Positions 30,295 to 31,214 of a stretch of 31,214 nt of DNA are shown here, piece after piece. Location: assembly GCA_041476545.1 (NCBI GenBank), contig JBGOTP010000009.1:1-31214 (forward strand). The letters run 5' to 3'. Position 1 is the first letter of the stretch. Each line of letters opens with the position of its first letter. Both the position numbers and the translations under genes were made by a program. Origin of the DNA: JBGOTP01 sp041476545. GTDB taxonomy: Bacteria > Acidobacteriota > Vicinamibacteria > Vicinamibacterales > CAVVIG01. The notes below the pieces were generated by a model. It was given only the letters and a program-made list of their open reading frames with translations, was not told where the DNA came from and did not search any database.

Positions 30295-30705
30295 ATGAGC
30301 GAAATACAGGCGGCGTATGACGAGCTATACGTCTACACGATGGGCCGAGGAGGCTTCATTCTCCAGCATGTCGTCGATGCTCATAAGGCGCAGATGGCGA
30401 CCGAGAACAGCAAGCCCATAGGCGTGGTTTTCTCTTTGGTTGGGTTGTACCTGCATCTAGAGAAAGGGTTCTCGGGCGGGCAGGTCCAACAGGTACACAA
30501 GACGCTCGGACAGCAGAAACGCCAGTGGCCGACCATTCCTCTACCAATGGGCCGGGGAGAATTGACAGCGGCAGACGTAATGGCTGTCTCCGCCGGCCCC
30601 GAACGTGACGCCGCGATCGATGCATGGTGCCGTTCTGTCTGGACGTCCTGTCAAGGCTGCCGGGAGGTCATCGTTCGATTGCTGCACGAACACGGAATCG
30701 ACTAG
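30295..30705 (+). CDS. DUF5946 family protein
   Basis: From ATG 30295 the product has 136 residues: SEIQAAYDELYVYTMGRGG, ILQHVVDAHKAQMA, KPIGVVFSLVGLYLHLEKGF, GGQVQQVHKTLGQQKRQWP and a C-terminal AWCRSVWTSCQGCREVIVRLL. This matches my memory of DUF5946, small helical proteins of unknown function with conserved His residues (QHVVDAH, LYLHLEK) that might bind metal. An upstream in-frame ATG at 30262 lies at the edge of the G-rich array and is less likely. The leader has no strong ribosome-binding site. The gene lies between inverted microrepeat arrays together with a broken four-helix-bundle gene. Confidence 0.72.
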   Translation: MSEIQAAYDELYVYTMGRGGFILQHVVDAHKAQMATENSKPIGVVFSLVGLYLHLEKGFSGGQVQQVHKTLGQQKRQWPTIPLPMGRGELTAADVMAVSAGPERDAAIDAWCRSVWTSCQGCREVIVRLLHEHGID

Positions 30706-30729
30706 GGTGCCCGTTGGATTTGTGATGGC

Positions 30730-31105
30730 TCAGCGCCGGGTAGTTCGTTCCTTGCGACGAGCCGTGCCGACAGACGCAGACATGATGGCCGTCAGCTCCG
30801 TCGATTCACAGATGAGGCGCGTCACCTCTGGTGATGCGATCAGTCCAGCGGATTCGACAAACTCCAGCCATCCCTGACTCTCGTCTGCCTCCTCAGCGAC
30901 AATACTGATCTTCGACGTGAACTCGGCGTGAGAACGAGCGCGGCAGGAATACGCGATAGTTGAATGCCACCGACGTCGCAGATTTGGCCAGCTGTCGTCG
31001 AACAGTTGGCCCAGGTTCGGCGGCCGGCAATTGCCTGAGCAGCGCGCAAACATCGAGTGCAAATCGCATCGTGCGCGCCTTCAGTTCTTCGGAGATGTCG
31101 CTCAT
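30730..31105 (-). pseudogene. Four-helix-bundle (S23/bIVS-like) gene with a frameshift
   Basis: Starting at ATG 31105 the frame reads SDISEELKARTMRFALDVCALLRQLPAAEPG, then VRRQLAKSATSVAFNYR, the N-terminal half of a four-helix-bundle protein of the 23S rRNA-intervening-sequence family. It then shifts. The second half (CRARSHAEFTSKISIVAEEADESQGWLEF, then SPEVTRLICESTELTAIMSASVGTARR) continues in another frame to the stop at 30730. The break is near 30943-30955, where one extra base relative to the expected coding fits. The joined product would be about 125 residues, the family's usual length. Either a recent mutation or a sequencing/assembly error is possible. Family members are found in 23S rRNA inserts and as partners in diversity-generating retroelements; neither is visible here. 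Confidence 0.75.
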
Positions 31106-31156
31106 GGCGATTCCCGGCTCGCACAACTCCTGCCATCGGACGCCAATCTGCACAGT

Positions 31157-31211
31157 CAATTCTCACATTCCCCAATTCCCCGATTACCCACTTCCTCGAT
31201 TCCCCAATTCA
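31157..31211. repeat. C-rich microrepeat array, right (inverse of 30188-30271)
   Basis: Units such as ATTCCCCA, ATTCCCCG and ATTACCCA follow each other to the window edge; on the other strand they read GAATTGGGG and AATCGGGG, the units of the left array. The array may extend beyond the window. Confidence 0.8.
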
Positions 31212-31214
31212 AAA

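Noticed and set aside
30730..31105. Programmed frameshift in the four-helix gene
   Set aside because: No slippery heptamer or clear downstream structure; mutation or sequencing error explains it better.
30188..31211. Diversity-generating retroelement (because of the four-helix-bundle gene)
   Set aside because: No reverse transcriptase and no template/variable repeat pair are visible in the window.

Overview
The window is GC-rich DNA with tightly packed genes, short operons on both strands, and no rRNA, tRNA or CRISPR array that I can recognise. Several traits suggest a soil or environmental Acidobacteriota, probably of the Vicinamibacteria type: a PknB-type kinase fused to a WD40/TolB-like propeller, DUF5946 next to a four-helix-bundle gene, many 18-bp palindromic repeats, and TTG/GTG starts. 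This assignment is inference from gene content; no phylogenetic marker such as 16S is present.

Left part (1-9200). A truncated glucokinase gene diverges from a BRCT-MerR-TPR protein gene. A minus-strand set follows: a second-copy-like IF-1, a DEAD-box RNA helicase and a small Cys-rich protein. Next come a palindromic repeat cluster and a large acyl-activating enzyme, carrier and PlsC acyltransferase fusion, divergent from an epimerase-like gene. A small unknown gene and an exported metallo-beta-lactamase-fold protein lie between two inverted copies of one 49-50 bp double-palindrome element.

Middle part (9200-18400). A minus-strand run of six genes reads membrane protein, NAD-type isocitrate dehydrogenase, PlsB-like acyltransferase, proline dehydrogenase, SDR, CCA-adding enzyme. 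It starts from a palindromic ATTATAAT box that also appears to drive, in the other direction, an alpha-helical unknown protein and then an animal-type transketolase. Both flanking genes look leaderless. A Phd/ParE-type toxin-antitoxin pair follows.

Right part (18400-31214). A membrane Ser/Thr kinase with a propeller sensor is followed by an ABC-2 exporter (ATPase plus permease) and a small exported protein. A regulatory block then holds what looks like a dismantled NtrC system: a receiver without its phospho-Asp, a separate sigma-54-type AAA+ activator with an altered GAFTGA loop, and a divergent 154-residue AAA fragment lacking Walker A and B residues. A Spy/CpxP-like gene diverges from an orphan OmpR-type regulator. 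The end carries a membrane protein, a dihydrodipicolinate-reductase-like dehydrogenase, a zinc-ribbon membrane protein, and a DUF5946 gene plus a frameshifted four-helix-bundle gene enclosed by G-rich microrepeat arrays in inverted orientation.

The most promising items for new biology are the split/degenerate NtrC module (24156-26326), the inverted-array-bounded DUF5946/four-helix segment (30188-31211), the palindromic bidirectional leaderless promoter (14896-14920), and the repeat elements that sit inside, or supply the ends of, coding sequences.
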